NCBI GenBank assembly: GCA_031255115.1
Contig: JAIRTD010000018.1
Location: 1 to 7,736, forward strand
Direction: 5' to 3'
From: Spirochaetaceae bacterium
Lineage (GTDB): Bacteria; Spirochaetota; Spirochaetia; Treponematales; Breznakiellaceae
DNA: 7,736 bases
Below the pieces are notes generated by a model. That model saw only the letters and a program-made list of their open reading frames with translations, did not search any database and was not told the origin of the DNA. Both the position numbers and the translations under genes were made by a program. Positions 1-5,871 of the stretch are shown piece by piece. How positions within the stretch are numbered: the stretch's first letter is position 1; the number at the start of each line of letters is the position of its first letter.

Positions 1-173
1 GGCCCCTGCTTTTCTACCTCAAGTCTGCGGTACTGGAGTTTATCCCAGCTGGGTTCCCAATCACCTGCGAAAGAAACCTGGCCGTAGGGAGCAAGATATT
101 TGTCCCAGGCGGCCTTAAAACCCTGATGGGGGATCATCGCGTCTCCCAAAAGAATACCGTTTAGTACAGGCAT
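1..173 (-). CDS. Partial gene, 5' end only; unrecognised, possibly a D-2-hydroxyacid dehydrogenase-like protein
   Basis: The minus strand is open from an ATG at 173 to the left edge, giving 57 complete codons. The protein starts MPVLNGILLGDAMIPHQGF and continues with a Trp-rich stretch (AGDWEPSWDKLQYRR). The start is well supported: a strong AAGGAGG Shine-Dalgarno lies at 185-179, 5 bases before the ATG, and a plausible promoter lies further upstream. The opening (short hydrophobic strand, then G-D-x-M-I-P) reminds me of the N-terminal substrate-binding half of some D-isomer 2-hydroxyacid dehydrogenases. No cofactor or catalytic motif falls inside the visible part, so this family guess is weak. 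That the stretch is coding is much surer than what it encodes. It points the same way as metNIQ but is separated from metQ by about 300 bases with its own promoter-like signal, so it is probably a separate unit. Confidence 0.72.
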   Translation of the reverse strand, partial: MPVLNGILLGDAMIPHQGFKAAWDKYLAPYGQVSFAGDWEPSWDKLQYRRLEVEKQG

Positions 174-218
174 AACAGCCTCCTTAAAAACAGAAAAGCG
201 CTTTACCTGCGTTTCCCG

Positions 219-247
219 TGTATATACTATTGTATTACGAAATTGAA
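219..247 (-). promoter_or_regulatory. Candidate promoter for the partial gene at the left edge
   Basis: On the minus strand a -35-like TTCAAT (247-242, weak, 3 of 6) and a -10-like TATACA (224-219, 4 of 6) are separated by 17 bases. This predicts a transcript start near 212 and a leader of about 40 bases. A perfect 10-base palindrome, AAAGCGCTTT (195-204), falls within that leader just after the predicted start, so it could be an operator or chance. The hexamers are weak; the correct spacing and position are the main support. Confidence 0.35.
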
Positions 248-283
248 GCGATATCCACCAAAAAGTATTTTTATACGCGGTAC

Positions 284-303
284 TATCCCCGGCTCCGGGG
301 ATA
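284..303. repeat. GC-rich hairpin, 9-base arms
   Basis: The arms TATCCCCGG (284-292) and CCGGGGATA (295-303) are perfect inverted repeats around a 2-base centre. In RNA this would be a 7-8 base stem with a 4-base loop. There is no T-run directly after it on either strand, so it is not a textbook intrinsic terminator, though it could slow transcription coming from metQ. The hexamer GCGGTA lies on both sides (277-282 and 305-310) as a direct repeat. Confidence 0.6.
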
Positions 304-372
304 TGCGGTAACAGATACGCTTGCGGGGGCTTTACAGCAAGGCGGGCCAAACCGGCGCGGCCTGCGGGTAAA

Positions 373-407
373 GGAGCGCTTCAATGTCCAAATCTTTTCA
401 GCGCTCC
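373..407 (-). terminator. 8-base inverted repeat downstream of metQ, possible weak terminator
   Basis: GGAGCGCT (373-380) and AGCGCTCC (400-407) form a perfect 8-base stem with a 19-base loop. Read in the metNIQ direction, the right arm is followed by only TTTA, so as an intrinsic terminator it would be weak. It lies about 60 bases beyond the metQ stop, a reasonable place for operon termination. On the plus strand its left arm contains the Shine-Dalgarno of a 27-codon open frame, so the structure could instead matter there. The repeat is certain; the role is inferred. Confidence 0.3.
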
Positions 408-469
408 CCTGCCCCGCGACTCAGGGTCCGGGGGCGCGCTGTTTTCAGCATATTATTTTCAGCGTAATA

Positions 470-1279
470 TCAGAAGGCCGGCACTACCCCGCCGTTGTAT
501 GCGGCAAGGATATAGTTTTTGACCTTCTGGGAGCAAAGGGCCGCGGCCAGGGCGCGGATGCGGGGATCGTTCTCGTTTCCGGCCTTTACCGCCACTATAT
601 TTACATAGGGGGACTGGGCGCCTTCGAGGATAAGCGAATCGTTTACCGGGTTAAGTCCTGCGTCAAGAGCATAGTTGCCGTTGATCACCGCGGCATCCAC
701 ATCGCCCAGGGCACGGGGAAGCTGGGCCGCCTCAAGTTCCCTAAAGCGGAGATTCCTGGGGTTAGATATTATGTCGGCCGGGGTTCCCTCAATGCCCGCC
801 GAGGCGGAAAGGGTAATGAGGCCGTTGGCCTGGAGCAGGAGCAGGGCCCTCCCCCTATTGGTCGGATCGTTGGGAATGGCGATCGAAGCGCCTCTCCTGA
901 GTTCGCCGATGTTTTTAAGCGACCGGGAATAGAGGCCCAGGGGTTCGATATGAACGCCAAAAGCGGAAACCAGGTTCAGATTGCGCTCGGCGGCGAACAA
1001 TTCGAGGTACGGCGTGTGCTGAAAGAAATTGGCGTCAAGGTCCCCGGCGGCAAGGGAAAGGTTGGGAGTAACGTAATCGGTAAATTCCACTACCCGCAAA
1101 TCTATACCCTGCGCGGCAAGATCGCTTTTAATGAGATTAAGAAGCTCCGCGTGGGGAACCGGGGTCGCCCCTACCTTGAGAACCTGCCTGCCTGCGCCGC
1201 CGCCACTCTGCGGGCTCACCAATACGGGCAGAACCGTTGTCAGGGCTAAAACACCTGCCAGAAAAAAAACCTTCTTCAT
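470..1279 (-). CDS. metQ: MetQ, periplasmic methionine-binding protein of the ABC importer
   Basis: Substrate-binding protein (269 aa) of the NlpA/MetQ family, which delivers methionine, including the D-form, to the MetNI transporter. Conserved family stretches appear in order: VGATPVPHAELL (37-48), FTDYVTPNLSLAAGDLDANF (66-85), HIEPLGLYS (110-118), IAIPNDPTNRGRALLLLQ (133-150), DAAVINGNYALDAGLNP (195-211) and YVNIVAV (225-231). The N-terminus is a secretion signal: Lys-Lys at 2-3 then a hydrophobic core to about residue 21. It contains no cysteine, so unlike many MetQ proteins it has no lipobox and should be soluble in the periplasm. The start is fixed by GGAGG 6 bases before the ATG. It is the last gene of metN-metI-metQ, 62 bases after metI. 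Codons 4-6 contain a run of eight T. The full set of motifs makes the assignment firm; exact ligand preference is inferred. Confidence 0.94.
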   Translation of the reverse strand: MKKVFFLAGVLALTTVLPVLVSPQSGGGAGRQVLKVGATPVPHAELLNLIKSDLAAQGIDLRVVEFTDYVTPNLSLAAGDLDANFFQHTPYLELFAAERNLNLVSAFGVHIEPLGLYSRSLKNIGELRRGASIAIPNDPTNRGRALLLLQANGLITLSASAGIEGTPADIISNPRNLRFRELEAAQLPRALGDVDAAVINGNYALDAGLNPVNDSLILEGAQSPYVNIVAVKAGNENDPRIRALAAALCSQKVKNYILAAYNGGVVPAF

Positions 1280-1341
1280 AAAATTCCTCCAAAAAATATA
1301 AAGGAAGCTCCGGAAGCGAAATTTTCAGAGTTTCCTATAGA

Positions 1342-2010
1342 TCAGCGTTTAGACAAAAGCCTCCTGCTTATATCCGAACCGGCCTTTTGTATGAGCTCAA
1401 CCATAAGCAGAATGACAATCACCGCGGCTATGGTTACGTCCATACGAAAACGGTGATAGCCATAACTGATGGCAAGATGCCCAAGGCCCCCTCCCCCCAC
1501 GGCGCCGGCCATAGCCGAATAGCCTATAAGATTGATGATGGTCAGGGACAGCCCCGAAACCAGGGCGGGAAGGGCTTCGGGAACCAGAACCTTCAAAATA
1601 ATCTGTAGGGAACTTGAACCCATGGCCCGCGCGGCTACCAGTACGCCGCTTTCGACCTCGGTAAGGGCGGACTCGACAATGCGGGCCACAAAGGGAGAGG
1701 CCGCCAGGGAAAGGGGAATTATGGTTGCCGTAGGGCCTATGCTGGTCCGCACGATGAGTCTTGACAGGGGAAACACCAGGATAATCAGAATGATGAAAGG
1801 CATGGACCTGAAAAGATTTACCACCCTGGAAATAACATTGTACAAAAGCGGCCTGGGATTAAGCCCCAGGGGCGCGGTGGAATACAGCCAGACACCCAGG
1901 GGAAAGCCCATGACAGAAGCCAGTATGGTCGACGCCAGGGTCATGTAGAGGGTTTCCGCCGTAGGAACGGGAAGCAGGGCCAGTATGCCCCTGAGACCTG
2001 CGCTACCCAT
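1342..2010 (-). CDS. metI: MetI, methionine ABC transporter permease
   Basis: Membrane permease (222 aa) that forms the channel of the MetNI-Q methionine importer, close to the 217 aa of E. coli MetI. Hydrophobic segments lie at about residues 20-44, 63-85, 94-114, 146-170 and 190-208, matching the five-helix MetI plan. The cytoplasmic EAA loop that docks on the ATPase is clear: ESGVLVAARAMGSSSLQIIL (120-139) followed by KVLVPEALP. The motif MAGAVGGGGLGHLAI (167-181) is typical of this permease family. I chose the ATG at 2010 rather than an ATG at 2106, because AAAGGAG (2024-2018) sits 7 bases upstream and the earlier one would add 32 residues encoded entirely within metN. The gene overlaps the metN stop by 8 bases (ATGGGTAG), which implies translational coupling. 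Confidence 0.94.
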   Translation of the reverse strand: MGSAGLRGILALLPVPTAETLYMTLASTILASVMGFPLGVWLYSTAPLGLNPRPLLYNVISRVVNLFRSMPFIILIILVFPLSRLIVRTSIGPTATIIPLSLAASPFVARIVESALTEVESGVLVAARAMGSSSLQIILKVLVPEALPALVSGLSLTIINLIGYSAMAGAVGGGGLGHLAISYGYHRFRMDVTIAAVIVILLMVELIQKAGSDISRRLLSKR

Positions 2011-2722
2011 AGATAAGCTCCTTTGCGGCCTGGGACCGGGGAGCGTCAAAAACCTCGCCCAGTTTGCCTTCTTCGACCAAAGCGCCTTCGTGCAGCACCG
2101 CCACATGCTGACAGATTGAACGAATCACCTGCATCTGGTGGGTTATAAGCACCACGGTAATGCGCAGCGCTGACTGGAGATCCTTTATAAGGGCAAGAAT
2201 AGACCGCGTGGTCTGGGGATCAAGCGCGCTGGTCGCTTCATCACAGAAAAGAACCTCGGGTCCGGCGGCCAGGGCCCTTGCTATGGCGACCCGCTGCTTC
2301 TGCCCGCCGGAAAGTTCCTTGAGCAGCGCCTTTTTTTTGTCCGCTATGCCGACCATTTCCAAGAGTTCATCCACCCTTTCGTGTATCGCCTTTTTGGAAA
2401 AACCGGCTATTTCCAGAGGATAGCTGATATTACCCAGCACATTGCGGGAAGCAAAAAGGTTGAAATTCTGAAAAATCATGCCCATCTTCCTTCGGCGGAG
2501 CAGGAGGTTTTTTCCGTCAAGGAGGTCCACCCGCTCATCCCCATAGTACACAGCTCCCCCGTCAGGGTTCTCCAAAAGGCTCATTATCCTGAGCAGCGTC
2601 GATTTACCCGCGCCGCTCTTGCCTATAATGCCGTAGATACTCCCCTGGGGAATGGCAAGACTCACATTCCCCACCGCGGTCACAGGACCGTAACGCTTTG
2701 ATACCTTGTCAAGACTTATCAC
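2003..2722 (-). CDS. metN: MetN, methionine ABC transporter ATPase, short form without the NIL domain
   Basis: Cytoplasmic ATPase (239 aa) that powers MetI. All ABC motifs are intact: Walker A GKSGAGKST (34-42), Q-loop Gln85 in IFQNFNLF, signature LSGGQ (137-141), Walker B VLFCDE (157-162) with catalytic Glu162, D-loop SALD (165-168) and switch His195. The protein stops right after the nucleotide-binding domain. E. coli MetN is 343 aa and carries a C-terminal NIL (ACT-like) domain that binds methionine and shuts transport down; that domain is absent here. It is not a recent truncation, since the stop codon lies inside the metI start overlap. Translation begins at GTG (2722-2720), with AGGAGA (2734-2729) 6 bases upstream. 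A homopolymer of eight A encodes Lys129-131. It is first in the operon, behind a good promoter. The adjoining metI and metQ confirm the substrate class. Confidence 0.93.
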   Translation of the reverse strand: MISLDKVSKRYGPVTAVGNVSLAIPQGSIYGIIGKSGAGKSTLLRIMSLLENPDGGAVYYGDERVDLLDGKNLLLRRRKMGMIFQNFNLFASRNVLGNISYPLEIAGFSKKAIHERVDELLEMVGIADKKKALLKELSGGQKQRVAIARALAAGPEVLFCDEATSALDPQTTRSILALIKDLQSALRITVVLITHQMQVIRSICQHVAVLHEGALVEEGKLGEVFDAPRSQAAKELIYG

Positions 2723-2759
2723 TTTAGTTCTCCTATAATTCCTATAGGATTAACTAAAG
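2722..2759 (-). promoter_or_regulatory. Nested inverted repeat over the metN start region
   Basis: In the metN direction, CTTTAGTT (2759-2752) and AACTAAAG (2729-2722) are a perfect 8-base inverted repeat with a 22-base centre. Nested inside, TCCTATA (2749-2743) pairs with TATAGGA (2737-2731) around a 5-base loop. The inner right arm and following base cover the Shine-Dalgarno, and the outer right arm reaches the first base of the GTG start. The predicted transcript start (about 2751) would leave the outer left arm untranscribed, so the outer repeat is better read as a DNA operator straddling the start site. The inner 7-base stem could still form in RNA and hide the ribosome binding site. The structure is seen directly; the role is inferred. 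Confidence 0.5.
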
Positions 2760-2786
2760 AATACCATGCCGATTTAATTTCGTCAA
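2758..2786 (-). promoter_or_regulatory. metNIQ promoter, sigma70 type
   Basis: On the minus strand, TTGACG (2786-2781, 5 of 6 to consensus) and TATTCT (2763-2758, 4 of 6) are separated by exactly 17 bases. Transcription would start near 2751-2750, leaving a leader of about 28 bases. That is too short for a SAM riboswitch or T-box, so control is likely at promoter level, possibly through the inverted repeat that overlaps the start site. Confidence 0.7.
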
Positions 2787-2823
2787 GTCGCATTGTAAAA
2801 AACTATCCGAATTGGCGTAAAAA

Positions 2824-2832
2824 TGCTAGAAT
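2824..2832 (+). promoter_or_regulatory. Extended -10 promoter for the C-S lyase gene
   Basis: TGCTAGAAT is an extended -10 (TGn plus TAGAAT, 5 of 6 to TATAAT). No good -35 stands 16-18 bases upstream, which extended -10 promoters tolerate. The sixth base after the hexamer is 2838, so transcription is predicted to begin at or next to 2839, the A of the C-S lyase ATG. This would make a leaderless message, in keeping with the absence of any Shine-Dalgarno before that ATG. Confidence 0.55.
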
Positions 2833-2838
2833 GCATTT

Positions 2839-4029
2839 ATGTATGATTTTACGCCTTTGCGCAGCCAAAACCGTTTGGATTCATCAAAATGGGAACTCAT
2901 GCGGAAAATAAACCCCGCTCCGGGTCCCGGCATAGTCCCCCTCTCGGTGGCGGACATGGAATTTGCCATAGCCCCGGAAATACGGCAGGGCCTTGCGGAA
3001 TACCTCGAAAGCTCTGTCCCCGGCTACGGAAACCTCACTCCAGCCTACTATTCGGCCGTCTGTTCCTGGATGAAAAGACGCCGCCGCTGGGAAATTGACC
3101 CGGAGTGGATAGTTCCGTCCAACGGCGTGGTGCCCGCCCTGTTCCACTGCGTTGACGCCTTTTCGGAGCCGGGCGGAGGCGTCATCTTTATGCCCCCGGC
3201 GTATCCGCCTTTTTACCGGGCCGCCGCCGCAAACCAGCGCAAACCCGTGCTCTGTCCCCTGGTCATACGGAACGGCCGCTATGAAATGGACTTTGAAACC
3301 CTCGAAAAACTCCTGGCAGACCCGGCAAACACGGTGCTTCTCTTTTGCAGCCCCCACAACCCCGTCGGGAGGGTATGGGAAAAGGCCGAACTGGAAACAC
3401 TGGCCGGCCTCTGCCGCAAAAGCGGCGTTACCGTAGTTTCCGACGAAATCCACAACGACCTTATCTTTGATAAAAGGACCCACTTCGTGCTCTCCACAAT
3501 CAGCGCGGAACTGGCCGAACAAACCGTGGTCTGCACCGCGCCGAGTAAAACCTTTAACACCGCCGGTTTTCAGGCGTCCAATATCATCATCAAAAATCCC
3601 CGCCTCAGGGAAAAATACAAAGAAGCGGCCATGAGACGCAGCGCCGGCGTGGAACTCAATGTCATAGGCGCCAAAGCCTGCGAGCTTGCCTATACAAAGG
3701 CCGAAGCCTGGCTCGATGAACTACTCCTTGTTCTCGAAGAAAACAGGGACTTTACCGAAGCCTTTATCGCGGCCCGCATACCCGGCATAAAAGTTTTTAA
3801 GACAGAAGGAACCTATCTCCAGTGGTGGGACTGCCGGGAGCTCGGCATGGACCACAACGAACTGGAACGTTTTATGACCGAAAAAGCCCTGCTCTTTCTT
3901 GACGAAGGCCATATCTTTGGCTCAAACGGCAGAGGCTTTGAGCGGATAAATCTTGCCGCCCCCCGTTCTATTCTTGAAGAAGCCCTTCTGCGGCTTGAAA
4001 AGGCGGTCAGGGAGCTAAGGAGCGTTTGA
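2839..4029 (+). CDS. Cystalysin-like PLP-dependent C-S lyase (MalY/PatB family)
   Basis: Fold-type I PLP enzyme (396 aa), very close over its whole length to Treponema denticola cystalysin as I remember it, including the N-terminus (YDFT...SSKWELM), FCSPHNPVGRVW (169-180), APSKTFN (234-240), EGTYLQW (323-329) and FERINLAAP (367-375). Such enzymes cleave cysteine, cystine or cystathionine to pyruvate, ammonia and sulfide or a thiol; the alternative name is MalY/PatB-type cystathionine beta-lyase. Expected residues: PLP lysine Lys237, Asn174 (HNP), Asp202 (SDEIH), Tyr63, ring-stacking Tyr122 and carboxylate-binding Arg369. The residue matching cystalysin Tyr124 is Pro123. There is no signal peptide, so it is cytoplasmic. 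The ATG has no Shine-Dalgarno and the in-frame codon four triplets upstream is a TAG, so there is no earlier start. It is divergent from metN and directly joined to pepF. Family assignment is firm; exact substrate is inferred. Confidence 0.92.
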   Translation: MYDFTPLRSQNRLDSSKWELMRKINPAPGPGIVPLSVADMEFAIAPEIRQGLAEYLESSVPGYGNLTPAYYSAVCSWMKRRRRWEIDPEWIVPSNGVVPALFHCVDAFSEPGGGVIFMPPAYPPFYRAAAANQRKPVLCPLVIRNGRYEMDFETLEKLLADPANTVLLFCSPHNPVGRVWEKAELETLAGLCRKSGVTVVSDEIHNDLIFDKRTHFVLSTISAELAEQTVVCTAPSKTFNTAGFQASNIIIKNPRLREKYKEAAMRRSAGVELNVIGAKACELAYTKAEAWLDELLLVLEENRDFTEAFIAARIPGIKVFKTEGTYLQWWDCRELGMDHNELERFMTEKALLFLDEGHIFGSNGRGFERINLAAPRSILEEALLRLEKAVRELRSV

Positions 4030-5865
4030 ATGGATTTTTTTGGATTTACCGCGGCAACCGCGGAACAGGGAAACGCGAAGATTCCCCTGCGGGGCGAAGT
4101 ACGGGTCGAGGATACCTGGGATCTTTCAAAACTTTTTTCTGATAACGCGGCCTGGGACAAGGGGCTTGCCGAATACGAGGCGGCGGCGGAAAAAATCGCC
4201 GCGTTCCGGGGAACTTTGGGAAAGTCGGCGGAGAATCTTGCCGGCTACCTTGATTTTATAGCCGGGCTTGGCCTGCTTGAGGAAAGGCTTGGGTATTACG
4301 CGGAACTGAGACAGACCGAAGATGAAGGTTCGAGCGCGGCGCGGAGCATGAACGGCCGCTTTGTTATGGCCGGGGCAAAGGTCCAGGCGGCGTCCTCCTG
4401 GGCGGCCCCCGAGATACAGGCCATAGCGGATAACGACATGGAGGCCTTTCTTGACCATCCCCGCATGGCCGATTACCGGGTCTACCTTAAAAAGCTGCTC
4501 CGCTTTAAGCCCCATATCCTGGGCGAAAAAGAAGAACGCATACTGGCGCTTCACGCCGAGGGCGAGCACGCGCTCCAGGAAACTTTTTCTGTTTTGACCA
4601 ATGTGGATTTTGATTTCGGCGTTATAAGCACGGAGCGGGGATCGCGGCCCCTCTCGCAGTCAAGCTGGTCCGTTTTTATGGAAAGCCCCGACCGGGACTT
4701 GCGGAAAAAAACATATAAACAATTCTACGGCGTTTTTGCCGCCCACAAGACAAGCCTTGCGAGCCTTTACTCAGGTTCGGTAAAGCAGGATGTAATTAAC
4801 GCCCGCATACGGGGCTTTTCCTCGGCCAGGGCGGCGGCCCTCTTTCCTGACAAGGTAAGCGAGACTGTATACGACAATCTGGTTGATACGGTGGGCCGGA
4901 GTCTTGCGCCCCTGCACCGTTACTACGAACTGCGAAAAAAAGTTCTCGGCCTTGACGAACTGAGGCACTACGATGTTTATGTGCCCCTGGCAGGCAGGGC
5001 TGCTTCAAAAATAAGCTGGAATGAAGCGGTGGACCTTGTATCACAGGCCCTTGCCCCGCTGGGGGACGAGTATGTGGGCGTTCTGCGCAACGGACTCCTT
5101 GGCCGCTGGGCCGACCGCTACGAAAACCGGGGTAAGCGTTCCGGGGCTTTTTCGGCGGGGAGTTATTCCGGCGACCCCTATATACTGATGAACTATAAAG
5201 AAGATTCCATACGGGATGTCTTTACCCTGGCCCATGAGGGGGGACACTCAATGCATTCCTACTACTCGGCCAAATCAAATCCCTTTATGCAGTACAACTA
5301 CACCATTTTTGAGGCGGAAGTGGCCAGCACCTTTAACGAAGAACTGCTGTACCGCTGTCTTTTGTCCAGGGCGGAAACCAGGGAGATGAAACTCTACCTG
5401 GTCAACAAGCGCACTGACGAACTGCTTTCGACCCTGTACCGCCAGACCATGTTTGCCGAATTCGAAAAGAAAAGCCACGAGCTTGAAGAAGCGGGAACGC
5501 CCCTCACCGCGGATCTGCTGCGTTCAGAGTACCGCGGCCTTCTCGAAAAATATTTTGGCAAGGCTATGGTACTGGAGGAAGAAAGCGATATCGAAGGACT
5601 CCGCATACCGCATTTTTACCGGGCCTTTTATGTGTATAAATACGCCACAGGCATCTCGGCGTCCCTGGCCCTTGCCGAAAGGGTTCTTGCGGGCGGAAAA
5701 GCCGAGCGGGATGATTACTTTGCCTTCCTCAAGTCAGGCGGCTCACGCTTTCCCATCGACGCCCTCAAGATCGCCGGTGTGGATATGTCCTCCCCCGCCC
5801 CGGTAGAAGCGGCCTGCGCCGCGTTCTCGGGGCTTGTTGAGGAACTGGAAGGGCTTTTGAACTGA
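4030..5865 (+). CDS. pepF: Oligoendopeptidase F-type zinc metallopeptidase (family M3B)
   Basis: Cytoplasmic zinc peptidase (611 aa, normal length) that cuts short oligopeptides. The catalytic motif HEGGH is at 402-406 within FTLAHEGGHSMHSYY (His402 and His406 bind zinc, Glu403 is the base). The third zinc ligand is probably Glu430 in FEAEVASTFNEELL. The substrate-binding block IPHFYRAFYVYKYATG (526-541) is also typical of PepF. The family's usual opening, R-x-E-V-x-V-E-D-T-W-D-L, appears only at 21-32, so there are about 15 extra N-terminal residues; no ATG, GTG or TTG occurs in frame between, and AAGGAG (4017-4022) stands 7 bases before the ATG at 4030, so this start is sound. There is no signal peptide. 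The ATG follows the C-S lyase TGA with no gap, indicating a coupled operon in which peptide breakdown could feed amino-acid catabolism. Confidence 0.94.
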   Translation: MDFFGFTAATAEQGNAKIPLRGEVRVEDTWDLSKLFSDNAAWDKGLAEYEAAAEKIAAFRGTLGKSAENLAGYLDFIAGLGLLEERLGYYAELRQTEDEGSSAARSMNGRFVMAGAKVQAASSWAAPEIQAIADNDMEAFLDHPRMADYRVYLKKLLRFKPHILGEKEERILALHAEGEHALQETFSVLTNVDFDFGVISTERGSRPLSQSSWSVFMESPDRDLRKKTYKQFYGVFAAHKTSLASLYSGSVKQDVINARIRGFSSARAAALFPDKVSETVYDNLVDTVGRSLAPLHRYYELRKKVLGLDELRHYDVYVPLAGRAASKISWNEAVDLVSQALAPLGDEYVGVLRNGLLGRWADRYENRGKRSGAFSAGSYSGDPYILMNYKEDSIRDVFTLAHEGGHSMHSYYSAKSNPFMQYNYTIFEAEVASTFNEELLYRCLLSRAETREMKLYLVNKRTDELLSTLYRQTMFAEFEKKSHELEEAGTPLTADLLRSEYRGLLEKYFGKAMVLEEESDIEGLRIPHFYRAFYVYKYATGISASLALAERVLAGGKAERDDYFAFLKSGGSRFPIDALKIAGVDMSSPAPVEAACAAFSGLVEELEGLLN

Positions 5866-5871
5866 GGCGTC

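Larger units (their letters stand above)
174..469. other. Intergenic region rich in inverted repeats
   Basis: This 296-base gap separates the 3' end of metQ from the 5' end of the partial gene. It holds the promoter-like elements near 212-247, a GC-rich hairpin at 284-303, an 8-base inverted repeat at 373-407, three copies of TTTTCAGC (395-402, 442-449, 456-463), and one very short plus-strand open frame at 384-467 with a Shine-Dalgarno. I see no convincing conserved gene. The long plus-strand open frame that crosses it (218-1249) continues antisense through metQ and is not credible. Confidence 0.6.

Noticed and set aside
218..1249. 343-codon open frame on the plus strand
   Set aside because: It runs antisense through most of metQ, which has full family motifs, a signal peptide and a Shine-Dalgarno. 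No recognisable domain is seen in the antisense frame, and GC-rich codons explain its openness.
2011..2106. Upstream start for metI adding 32 residues
   Set aside because: The extra residues overlap metN in another frame and lack resemblance to MetI. The ATG at 2010 has AAAGGAG at the right distance.
2723..2838. SAM riboswitch, T-box or MetJ box upstream of metN
   Set aside because: The predicted leader is only about 28 bases and I see no conserved core of those elements.
2884..3522. 212-codon open frame antisense to the C-S lyase
   Set aside because: Its translation shows no family motif, and the other strand encodes a clear cystalysin homologue. It is a codon-bias shadow.
4035..4041. Seven-T run right after the pepF start as a phase-variation switch
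   Set aside because: Seven bases is short, and the run lies in ordinary Phe codons at the gene start. No independent support.
4126..4569. 147-codon open frame antisense to pepF, and a similar one at 6406-6888 antisense to ltaE
   Set aside because: Neither has recognisable motifs or a convincing start, and both lie inside well-identified genes.
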